Assembly: GCF_020832205.1 (NCBI RefSeq)
Contig: NZ_JAFIFD010000049.1
Coordinates: forward strand, 1-64,000
DNA: 64,000 nt
Reading direction: 5' to 3'
Origin: Exiguobacterium sp.
GTDB lineage: Bacteria > Bacillota > Bacilli > Exiguobacteriales > Exiguobacteriaceae
Below are positions 57,501 to 64,000 of this stretch, one piece after another. The translations under genes were made by a program, and so were the position numbers. Numbering within the stretch: position 1 is the first letter of the stretch; every line of letters begins with the position of its first letter. The notes beneath the pieces were generated by a model. The model ran no database searches, had not been told where the DNA came from, and was given only the letters and a program-made list of their open reading frames with translations.

Positions 57501-58814
57501 ATGCGTAAATTAGTCAGCTTACTTTCAATCGGTGCACTATCAGTCGGCGTCTTGAGCGGTTGCTCAGACAGCGAAGGCGGCACATCAGGATCGAACTCAG
57601 GTTCAAAAGACGATGTCCTTAAAGTTTGGTCATTCACAGATGAATTGAAAGAGCCAATCAAAACATACGAAGAGCGCAACGGCGTGAAAGTCGAGTTGAC
57701 GATCGTTCCAATCGCTGACTACCCGACAAAACTTAAGCCGGCACTCGAGAGCGGCGTCGGAGCACCTGACGTGTTCACAGGTGAAATCGCCTTCCTCAAA
57801 CAATGGGTGGACGCAGGCTATTGGGAAAACCTCTCGGAAGACCCATACAACGTCAACGAAATCGCAGACGACTACATCCCATACGTATTCGATCTCGGGA
57901 AAGACTCAGACGGCAATGTGCGCGCCCTTTCATGGCAAACGACACCAGGTGGCGTCTACTACAAACGTAGCTTAGCAAAAGAAGTACTCGGCACGGATGA
58001 CCCAGCTGAAATCGGCGATATGATGAGCTCGATGGAAGGTGTCTTCGAAGTAGCTGAGAAGATGAAAGAAAAAGGCTACAAAATGTTCCCAGACGAAGGC
58101 GCGATCCGTTGGTTCTCACAAGGCGCGAACCCAGAAGCATGGGTAAACGAAAACAACGAACTCGTGTTGACAGAAGACAAGATCAACTACATGGACTACG
58201 CGAAAGAGCTTCGTGACAAGCAGTACACGGCACTTGCTCCTGAATGGTCACCATCTTGGTTCGAAGGTATGTCGAAACCAATCAAAGTTAAAGAAGGCGG
58301 CACAGAGACAGAAACACAAGTCTTCTCATACGTCCTCCCAACTTGGGGCCTTCACAGCGTCTTGAAAGACAGCGCGAAAGACACAGCCGGCGACTGGGCA
58401 GTCACGAACGGTCCAAGCCCGTACTTCTGGGGCGGCACATGGCTCGGCGTGTACGAAGGATCGAAAAACAAAGAAGCCGCTTACGACTTCGTCAAACTCA
58501 TGACACAAGACGAAGAGTTCTTGACGGACTGGGCTGAAGAGACAGGCGACGTTCTTGCCTTCAAACCAGTAACAGACAAAATCAAAGACGACTTCAGCGA
58601 CGAGTTCCTCGGCGGACAGAACAACTACGAGTTCTTCCTCGGACAAGCGGATGAAATCACACCAGGAATCGTCACGAAATACGACCAACAGCTCGACACG
58701 CTTTACGGTGCGTCAGTCCTCCAATACGTGGAAGGCAAGAAGACGAAAGACGAAGCGATTGCAGAATTTAAAAAACAAGCGAAAAACGCTTACCCAGACA
58801 TCCAAGTTGACTGA
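57501..58814 (+). CDS. sugar ABC transporter solute-binding lipoprotein (437 aa)
   Basis: The signal peptide MRKLVSLLSIGALSVGVLSGC ends in lipobox LSGC, so Cys21 is lipidated. The mature protein has the family-1 extracellular binding fold with VWSFTDELKEPIKTYEERN near the start. It delivers a sugar, probably a beta-glucoside oligosaccharide, to the two permeases encoded downstream. AAAAGGATGGG lies upstream. A strong hairpin follows the stop codon. No ATPase is encoded here; a shared MsmK-type ATPase elsewhere would be needed. Confidence 0.92.
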   Translation: MRKLVSLLSIGALSVGVLSGCSDSEGGTSGSNSGSKDDVLKVWSFTDELKEPIKTYEERNGVKVELTIVPIADYPTKLKPALESGVGAPDVFTGEIAFLKQWVDAGYWENLSEDPYNVNEIADDYIPYVFDLGKDSDGNVRALSWQTTPGGVYYKRSLAKEVLGTDDPAEIGDMMSSMEGVFEVAEKMKEKGYKMFPDEGAIRWFSQGANPEAWVNENNELVLTEDKINYMDYAKELRDKQYTALAPEWSPSWFEGMSKPIKVKEGGTETETQVFSYVLPTWGLHSVLKDSAKDTAGDWAVTNGPSPYFWGGTWLGVYEGSKNKEAAYDFVKLMTQDEEFLTDWAEETGDVLAFKPVTDKIKDDFSDEFLGGQNNYEFFLGQADEITPGIVTKYDQQLDTLYGASVLQYVEGKKTKDEAIAEFKKQAKNAYPDIQVD

Positions 58815-58829
58815 GGCCAGCTAATCCTT

Positions 58830-58849
58830 GGGGGGAAGACCCTCCCCCC
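58830..58849 (+). other. GC-rich stem-loop in the sugar operon
   Basis: GGGGGG-AAGACCCT-CCCCCC forms a 6-bp G-C stem between the binding-protein and permease genes. There is no T-run. It probably stabilises the upstream mRNA or partly terminates transcription so that the binding protein is made in excess. Confidence 0.6.
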
Positions 58850-58879
58850 TGAGGGTTGCTATGGAAGGAGTAACACGAC

Positions 58880-59779
58880 GTGAAAAAACTAGACCGCTAT
58901 GGCTATGCCTTTATTGCCCCGTTTTGGGTCGTCTTTTTGACATTCAGTATTTATCCGGTCTTCTTGACCCTGTATTACAGCTTTACGAACTATACCGGCA
59001 GCCCAGGAGAAGAAATCGTCGGCTTCGCGAACTATGCGCGACTGTTGACGGATACGTTCTTCATCGAGGCGTTCGTCAATACGATCAAGATTTGGGGAGT
59101 AAACTTCGCCTTACAGATTGGTCTTGCTTTGCTTCTTGCACTCTTGTTCTCCGATCTTCGGTTGAAATTGAAGGGCCTCGCGTTCTTCCGTTCATTCTTC
59201 TACCTGCCAAACTTGATCACGATCAGTTCGGTCGCGCTCTTGTTCGGAATTTTGCTTGACTGGCAGCACGGTTCACTCAACATGATGCTCTTGAAACTCG
59301 GGATCATCTCAGACCCAATCAACTGGCTATCGCAACCGGTGACGGCACAACTGTCCGTCTCACTCATTTTGACATGGATGTGGTTCGGTCACTCGTTCAT
59401 CATCGTCATGGCCGGCGTATCGGGTATCTCAAAAGACTTCTTCGAAGCCGCCCATATCGATGGCGCGAACCGTTGGCAAATGTTTACGTATGTCACGTTG
59501 CCATTACTCAAACCGATTCTCTTGTACATCATGATCACGTCGCTCATCGGCGGACTTCAATTGTTCGACCTTCCGCTTCTCTTGACGGACGGGATCGGTG
59601 CACCAGACGGATCGCTTAACACGATGGTACTTTACCTGTACAACCAGGCGTTCAAGTATAACAACTACGGCTATGCGGCAGCGGTCGCTTACGGCTTGTT
59701 CTTGATCACGCTCGTCTTCTCGGCGGTCGTCTTCAAAGGCATGTTCCGTAAAGAACGCGCTGCGCAGAAGGGAGCATAA
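58880..59779 (+). CDS. sugar ABC transporter permease 1, MalF-like (299 aa)
   Basis: Six membrane helices and the EAA loop (FFEAAHIDGANRWQMFTYVTLP) near residues 190-211 are typical of the MalF/UgpA class. The GTG start follows GGAAGGAG with about 9 nt spacing. It pairs with the next gene, 3 nt away, to form the channel. Length is normal. Confidence 0.92.
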   Translation: MKKLDRYGYAFIAPFWVVFLTFSIYPVFLTLYYSFTNYTGSPGEEIVGFANYARLLTDTFFIEAFVNTIKIWGVNFALQIGLALLLALLFSDLRLKLKGLAFFRSFFYLPNLITISSVALLFGILLDWQHGSLNMMLLKLGIISDPINWLSQPVTAQLSVSLILTWMWFGHSFIIVMAGVSGISKDFFEAAHIDGANRWQMFTYVTLPLLKPILLYIMITSLIGGLQLFDLPLLLTDGIGAPDGSLNTMVLYLYNQAFKYNNYGYAAAVAYGLFLITLVFSAVVFKGMFRKERAAQKGA

Positions 59780-59782
59780 GCA

Positions 59783-60709
59783 ATGGAACAGAATGCAGAA
59801 TCACGGCGTATGCTCGCCGACAGCGAAGTGCAGCCACCGCGTGAGGAAAAACCGCTCAGAGTGGAACCACCGAAACAAAAGCAGAAGAAAAAATTCTTTA
59901 GCCGTGGAGTCATCTACACGGGCTTGATCATCCTGACAATCATCTGTTTCATCCCGTTTCTCATGATGCTCGTCAACGCGACACGGACGAACGGGGAGAT
60001 CATGTCAGGCTTCTCGCTCCTCCCGGGTACGGCGCTCATCGATAACTACGCGATTTTGAGCGACTACATCAACATCTGGACAGGCTTCAAAAACAGTTTG
60101 ATCATCGCCGTGCTCGTCACGTTGCTCTCTGGTTACTTCTCGGCGATGACAGCGTTCGGTTTCGCCTTCTATGACTTCAAAGGCAAAAACATTTTGTTCA
60201 TCTTCATGCTCGTCATGATGATGGTACCGGGACAACTCGGACTCATCGGTTTCTACGAGATCTCTAAGACGCTCGGGATTCTCGACTCGTTCATCCCGCT
60301 CATCATCCCGTCGATTGCAAGCCCGTTCGTCGTCTTCTTCATCCGGCAGTATACCCAGGCGACGCTTCACATCAGTATGATCGAAGCGGCTCGGATTGAT
60401 GGAGCGAGCGAATTGCGCATCTTCCACACAATCGCACTCCCGATGATGATGCCGGCTGTCGCGACGATGTCGATCTTCACGTTCATCGGCTCATGGAACA
60501 ACTACTTGATGCCGCTCGTGCTCTTGTTCTCACCGGAGAAGTACACGCTTCCGGTTCTCATGGGCTTCTTGAAAGGGTCGCAAGTCGCCGAAAACCTCGG
60601 TGCTTTGTATCTCGGTATCGCCATCTCAGTCGTGCCGATCATGATCGCCTTCTTGTTCATGTCGAAGTATATCGTCAGCAGTATCTCGGCTGGCGCGGTC
60701 AAAGAATAA
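59783..60709 (+). CDS. sugar ABC transporter permease 2, MalG-like (308 aa)
   Basis: A charged N-terminal extension of about 40 residues precedes six membrane helices. The EAA loop reads MIEAARIDGASELRIFHTIA near residues 199-218, as in the MalG/UgpE class. AAGGGAGC precedes the ATG. It is coupled to permease 1 and followed 21 nt later by the beta-glucosidase gene, so uptake and hydrolysis are in one operon. Confidence 0.92.
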   Translation: MEQNAESRRMLADSEVQPPREEKPLRVEPPKQKQKKKFFSRGVIYTGLIILTIICFIPFLMMLVNATRTNGEIMSGFSLLPGTALIDNYAILSDYINIWTGFKNSLIIAVLVTLLSGYFSAMTAFGFAFYDFKGKNILFIFMLVMMMVPGQLGLIGFYEISKTLGILDSFIPLIIPSIASPFVVFFIRQYTQATLHISMIEAARIDGASELRIFHTIALPMMMPAVATMSIFTFIGSWNNYLMPLVLLFSPEKYTLPVLMGFLKGSQVAENLGALYLGIAISVVPIMIAFLFMSKYIVSSISAGAVKE

Positions 60710-60730
60710 TAGAGAAAAGAGGAAAACACT

Positions 60731-62083
60731 ATGCAATTTAATAAAGACTTCGTCTTCGGAACTGCCACGTCTTCGTATCAAATCGAAGGCGCGCACAACG
60801 AAGACGGTCGGACGCCGTCGATTTGGGACATGTTCTGTGACATCGACGGACGTGTCTTCGAGAAGCACAACGGTGACGTCGCTTGCGATCACTACCATCG
60901 TTTCGAAGAAGACATTCAACACATCAAAAAGCTCGGTGTCGACACATATCGTTTCTCGATCGCTTGGCCGCGCATCTTCCCGGCAAAGGGTGAGTTCAAC
61001 CCGGCTGGGATGGCGTTCTACAAGACGCTCGCAACGCGTCTCCGTGAAGAAGGCATCAAACCGGCTGTCACGCTCTATCATTGGGACCTCCCGATGTGGG
61101 CACACGAAGAAGGCGGCTGGGTGAACCGTGACTCGGTTGATTGGTTCCTCGACTACGCGAAAGTGTGTTTCGATGAGCTCGACGGCATCGTCGACTCATG
61201 GATCACACACAACGAGCCATGGTGCGCCGGATTCCTCGGCTACCATGTCGGCGTTCACGCCCCGGGACACCGGGACATGAACGAGGCGGTCCGCGCCGTG
61301 CACCATATGCTTCTGTCGCACGGGAAAGCGGTCGAACTGTTGAAACAAGAGTTGAAGTCGACGACGCCAATCGGCATCACGCTCAACTTGTCGCCAGTTT
61401 ACGCGAAGACGGACTCGGCTAACGATCGTCTCGCGCAAAACAACTCGGACGGCTATTCGAATCGTTGGTTCCTCGATCCAGTGTTCAAAGGCCAGTATCC
61501 GGTCGACATGATGAACTTGTTCTCGAAATACGTGCACTCGTATGATTTCATCAAACCGGGTGACATGGAGACGATCTCGACAGAGTGTGACTTCTTCGGC
61601 ATCAACTTCTACAGCCGCGGACTCGTCGAGTTCAGCGCGGCAAACGACTTCATGACAGTGGCGGCGTACTCCGATTACGACAAGACGGGCATGGGCTGGG
61701 ATATCGCCCCGAACGAATTCAAAGACCTGATCCGTCGCTTACGTAACGAGTATACCGACCTTCCAATCATCATCACAGAAAACGGCGCAGCGTATGACGA
61801 CGTGCTCGAGAACGGCGAAGTCCATGACGATAAACGCATCGACTACGTCAAAAAGCACCTCACAGCCGTATCTGACTTGAACGACGAAGGCATGAACATC
61901 GCCGGATACTATCTCTGGTCGCTCATGGACAACTTCGAATGGAGCTTCGGTTACGAGAAGCGCTTCGGCATTCTCTACATCGACTTCGAGACGCAAGAGC
62001 GTGTCTGGAAAGACAGCGCGAAATGGTACGCAGGCGTCATCGCCGACCATAAAGCCAAACACGCAGACAGCGTCGAAGCATAA
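60731..62083 (+). CDS. family 1 glycoside hydrolase, beta-glucosidase (450 aa)
   Basis: The N-terminal FGTATSSYQIEGA, the acid/base THNEPW (Glu162) and the nucleophile ITENG (Glu350) are the GH1 signatures, at the typical length for cytoplasmic beta-glucosidases (BglA type). It lacks a signal peptide, so it acts on sugars already imported. Being the last gene of the ABC operon, it fits hydrolysis of an unphosphorylated beta-glucoside; a 6-phospho-beta-glucosidase role is less likely. AGAGGAAA precedes the ATG. Confidence 0.93.
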   Translation: MQFNKDFVFGTATSSYQIEGAHNEDGRTPSIWDMFCDIDGRVFEKHNGDVACDHYHRFEEDIQHIKKLGVDTYRFSIAWPRIFPAKGEFNPAGMAFYKTLATRLREEGIKPAVTLYHWDLPMWAHEEGGWVNRDSVDWFLDYAKVCFDELDGIVDSWITHNEPWCAGFLGYHVGVHAPGHRDMNEAVRAVHHMLLSHGKAVELLKQELKSTTPIGITLNLSPVYAKTDSANDRLAQNNSDGYSNRWFLDPVFKGQYPVDMMNLFSKYVHSYDFIKPGDMETISTECDFFGINFYSRGLVEFSAANDFMTVAAYSDYDKTGMGWDIAPNEFKDLIRRLRNEYTDLPIIITENGAAYDDVLENGEVHDDKRIDYVKKHLTAVSDLNDEGMNIAGYYLWSLMDNFEWSFGYEKRFGILYIDFETQERVWKDSAKWYAGVIADHKAKHADSVEA

Positions 62084-62088
62084 GAATC

Positions 62089-62123
62089 GCCCATCCCTGC
62101 CGCTACGGGGATGGGCTTTTTTG
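62089..62123 (+). terminator. terminator of the beta-glucoside operon
   Basis: A 9-bp stem GCCCATCCC / GGGATGGGC is followed by six T. Confidence 0.9.
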
Positions 62124-62174
62124 TGTGGAACTTATTCAAGGGGGGAACGTATGAAGTAAAGAGGAGAGGAGGCG

Positions 62175-62675
62175 ATGGCGTTGGACTACAGGACGGACGA
62201 GGAGCGCAACGAAGACCGTTGGACGACAGCACTTCTCATGTGGACGCTCAACGGGTTCATCTTTGGGATGGTGTACGGTATGTTGTACCGAGAATTCGCT
62301 GTCGTCTTCTTCTCCTGTTTCGTGCTCGTCTTCGGTTTAAAAGGCGTGTTCGAACGTGATGAGCGTATTAAACGCGAGCGGGCGATTCGTGAACTTGGAA
62401 TCGAGATGGATTCGAAAGAAGGAGAGATGTTGATGAAACGCGAGTATGCGACGTACGAAGTGACAGGCTATGACGATAAAGGAAAAATCAAATTCGTTCA
62501 TTTGAAAGAAGGCGAGTTCGTTTTGCCGGTCGAAATCAAAGGGGACGACTTGACGAAAATCAAGAAGATGATGGAACTCAACCCGGGGGTGACGGTCATC
62601 GTCCACGCAGCCGTCGATCAGAAACGGATGCGTCTCTTGGAGATCGATGGCTATTCGCTCAGGAAGGACGGTTGA
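62175..62675 (+). CDS. membrane protein of unknown function (166 aa)
   Basis: Two membrane helices (about residues 16-33 and 37-54) are followed by a charged coiled segment and a C-terminal soluble domain of about 85 residues (YEVTGYDDKGKIKFVHLKEG). AGGAGAGGAGG precedes the ATG. A three-codon leader ORF (ATG AAG TAA) with its own GGGGGGAA ribosome binding site lies 24 nt upstream. It overlaps or abuts the next gene, so the two are coupled. No family was recognised. Confidence 0.65.
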   Translation: MALDYRTDEERNEDRWTTALLMWTLNGFIFGMVYGMLYREFAVVFFSCFVLVFGLKGVFERDERIKRERAIRELGIEMDSKEGEMLMKREYATYEVTGYDDKGKIKFVHLKEGEFVLPVEIKGDDLTKIKKMMELNPGVTVIVHAAVDQKRMRLLEIDGYSLRKDG

Positions 62676-62677
62676 CG

Positions 62678-63130
62678 ATGGCGCTCACAAAGCTAGAGTC
62701 GCGTGACGGAACGACCGACATCTCGATCGAGAGCTATGCCTATGCGTACCAAGACGCCGACAACGTCCATGATGCGGCGTGGCATCGTAACTGGGTCGGA
62801 TTCCACGCCCCGGAGCATCGCATCACGTTCGATGACATCATGCTCGACAGTCTGCTCGTCGCGCACTACATACCGGTGTTCGAATCGTTCGTGGCCGGCG
62901 GTGTGCAAGAAGTCGCGTTCGAACCGACGGAACCGTTCGTCAGCTTGACGTTGACGCGACGAGACGGGGGCGGGGATGAAGTGAACGTGCGAGGTCATCT
63001 CGAACACCCGCTCGGGGACGAGACAGAAGAGCTCGATTTTGAATTCGAGACGTCGGTCTTGAAAGTGGAGCAGTTCTTGCAGGGGTTACGGGAGATTGCG
63101 AATGAGTTTCCCGTTCGAGAGATTGAATAG
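62678..63130 (+). CDS. immunity-like protein resembling the WapI group (150 aa)
   Basis: The pattern LESRDGTTDISIESYAYAY near the start, then HRNWVGFHAPEHRI and a long strand-rich middle with a C-terminal FETSVLKVEQFLQGLREI, resembles WapI-type immunity proteins, which block a secreted tRNase toxin in Bacillus. The match is by eye and tentative. AGGAAGGACGG lies upstream; ATG 62678 follows the previous stop by 2 nt. No toxin gene is seen nearby. Confidence 0.55.
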   Translation: MALTKLESRDGTTDISIESYAYAYQDADNVHDAAWHRNWVGFHAPEHRITFDDIMLDSLLVAHYIPVFESFVAGGVQEVAFEPTEPFVSLTLTRRDGGGDEVNVRGHLEHPLGDETEELDFEFETSVLKVEQFLQGLREIANEFPVREIE

Positions 63131-63132
63131 AC

Positions 63133-63162
63133 AAACGCCATGACGAATGCCGTCATGGCGTT
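63133..63162. terminator. bidirectional terminator
   Basis: AACGCCATGACG / CGTCATGGCGTT forms a 12-bp stem between convergent genes, with the stop codon of the minus-strand gene at its edge. Confidence 0.85.
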
Positions 63163-63343
63163 ATGCGTTTATCTTGGAGAGATGCGCCCGATACTTGCCC
63201 AACGAGTAGGCGGCACACAGTAGGAGAATCATATGTAACCCGATACCGATTAGCATGGCGTAAGGCACGATTGCTTTAAAGCCGAGGCCGAAGGCGAGGG
63301 CTGCACTCGATAAAATCAAAAAGCTCGGTGTATAGTTTTTCAT
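63161..63343 (-). CDS. small membrane protein (60 aa)
   Basis: Two hydrophobic helices (about residues 8-26 and 28-47) and a basic tail (GKYRAHLSK) make up almost the whole protein. GAGAGTTGGG lies before the ATG as a weak ribosome binding site. No family was recognised. Confidence 0.58.
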   Translation of the reverse strand: MKNYTPSFLILSSAALAFGLGFKAIVPYAMLIGIGLHMILLLCAAYSLGKYRAHLSKINA

Positions 63344-63378
63344 ATTGTCCCAACTCTCTTACTCATTTTCCTAAATAT

Positions 63379-63412
63379 AACAGCCCTTCTCATCGTTGAG
63401 AAGGGCTGTCGT
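63379..63412 (-). terminator. terminator of the PTS IIC gene
   Basis: ACAGCCCTTCTC / GAGAAGGGCTGT around a 6-nt loop is a 12-bp perfect stem, 14 nt downstream of the IIC stop codon. T content after the stem is modest (TTATATTT). Confidence 0.75.
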
Positions 63413-63425
63413 TATTTGCTTAGGC

Positions 63426-64000
63426 TTATGCTGACGCTTTATCTGCGTCTTCTTGTGCTTTTACTTCTTCACCGTACGACACGCGGTCTTGCATGCGGAC
63501 GAATGGGAGGTAGACAGCGACGGCCATAGCGATCGTTGCGATTTGCAAGAGCGCTGCACGCCATCCGCCGATCAAGAAGCCAGAGATGATCGGTGGTGTC
63601 GTCCACGGCACTTGAAGTGCGTTGAACGGTTCGACCCAGCCCCAAAGGATTGAGAAGTACACCATGAACGATGCGATTGCTGGTACGATCACGAACGGGA
63701 TGAACATGATCGGGTTGAATACGATCGGCATACCGAAGATGACCGGTTCGTTAATGTTGAAAATACTTGGTGCGAGCGAGAGTTTACCGAGCTGCTTCAA
63801 GTGAGCTGAACGGGCAACCATGAGCGTCGCGATGATGAAGCCGATTGTGATTCCTGATCCGCCGAGCTTCGTGAAGACATCGAGGAACTGGATTGTAACG
63901 ATTTTTGCGTTCTCACCGACGACGAGTGCTTCACCCGAGTCGATAATTGCTTGGTTTTGAAGCGCGTTCGCTGTAAGGAGTGGACCCATGATACCCATGA
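63426..64000 (-). CDS. PTS IIC component, cellobiose/lactose class, C-terminal part (at least 190 aa)
   Basis: The visible part contains LGGSGITIGFIIATLMVARS and SIFNINEPVIFGMPIVFNP, the conserved substrate-binding region of the cellobiose-type (CelB) IIC permease. The gene continues beyond the window on its 5' side, so only the C-terminal half is seen. It would import and phosphorylate a beta-glucoside or chitobiose. Together with the ABC locus it suggests the organism uses two routes for beta-linked sugars. Confidence 0.9.
   Translation of the reverse strand, partial: MGIMGPLLTANALQNQAIIDSGEALVVGENAKIVTIQFLDVFTKLGGSGITIGFIIATLMVARSAHLKQLGKLSLAPSIFNINEPVIFGMPIVFNPIMFIPFVIVPAIASFMVYFSILWGWVEPFNALQVPWTTPPIISGFLIGGWRAALLQIATIAMAVAVYLPFVRMQDRVSYGEEVKAQEDADKASA

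Overview
The window looks like chromosomal DNA of a low-to-moderate GC Bacillota, class Bacilli, most likely an Exiguobacterium-type organism. This is inference from gene order and families; no species marker was searched. The strongest clue is a gene order shared with the Bacillus subtilis ydi-groE region: tsaE-tsaB-rimI-tsaD, an ABC-F ATPase, rex, tatA-tatC, a CAAX protease and groES-groEL. Initiator tRNAs, 5S rRNA genes, AGGAGG-type ribosome binding sites, a CIRCE element, a Fur box, Rex boxes and a CcpA cre site all fit Bacilli.

Layout. 0-0.4 kb: tail of an rRNA operon with two tandem 5S genes. 0.5-3.6 kb: a coiled-coil protein, a HIT hydrolase, a P-loop kinase and Spo0M. 3.6-3.85 kb: two initiator tRNA-Met genes. 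3.9-12.4 kb: the t6A tRNA-modification genes, a Fur-controlled flavodoxin, ABC-F, rex and the Tat translocase. 12.4-19.1 kb: a Rex/Fnr-controlled NADH oxidase and small membrane or stress proteins. 19.2-21.25 kb: groES-groEL under CIRCE.

21.25-23.4 kb is a strikingly AT-rich island. It holds a solitary reverse transcriptase of the Abi/unknown-group (defence) kind and a divergent 121-residue gene resembling DUF3775. This is the best candidate for a poorly described system. 23.4-26.1 kb: an ABC-2 exporter with a regulator that fuses a degenerate ABC domain to a LytTR DNA-binding domain. 26-41.2 kb is an accessory stretch rich in small membrane proteins and orphan immunity-like proteins (SMI1/KNR4, DUF4279). 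It includes most of a ten-member paralogous four-helix membrane family that I could not match to a known family.

41.2-56.1 kb: transport and envelope genes. These are two ABC-2 systems (one with a translationally coupled 29-residue membrane peptide), a carotenoid desaturase, a MacAB-like export system with a two-component pair, a methyltransferase, a cell-wall glucosaminidase and a DHA2 drug exporter with a divergent TetR regulator. 56.2-62.1 kb: a complete beta-glucoside locus with a LacI regulator, solute-binding lipoprotein, two permeases and a GH1 beta-glucosidase. It carries three near-identical palindromic operators and a cre site. The window ends inside a cellobiose-type PTS IIC gene.

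Many genes are coupled by ATGA overlaps, and many terminator hairpins include the stop codon of the preceding gene, so the chromosome is tightly packed outside the AT-rich island. I found no insertion sequence, CRISPR array or integrase.
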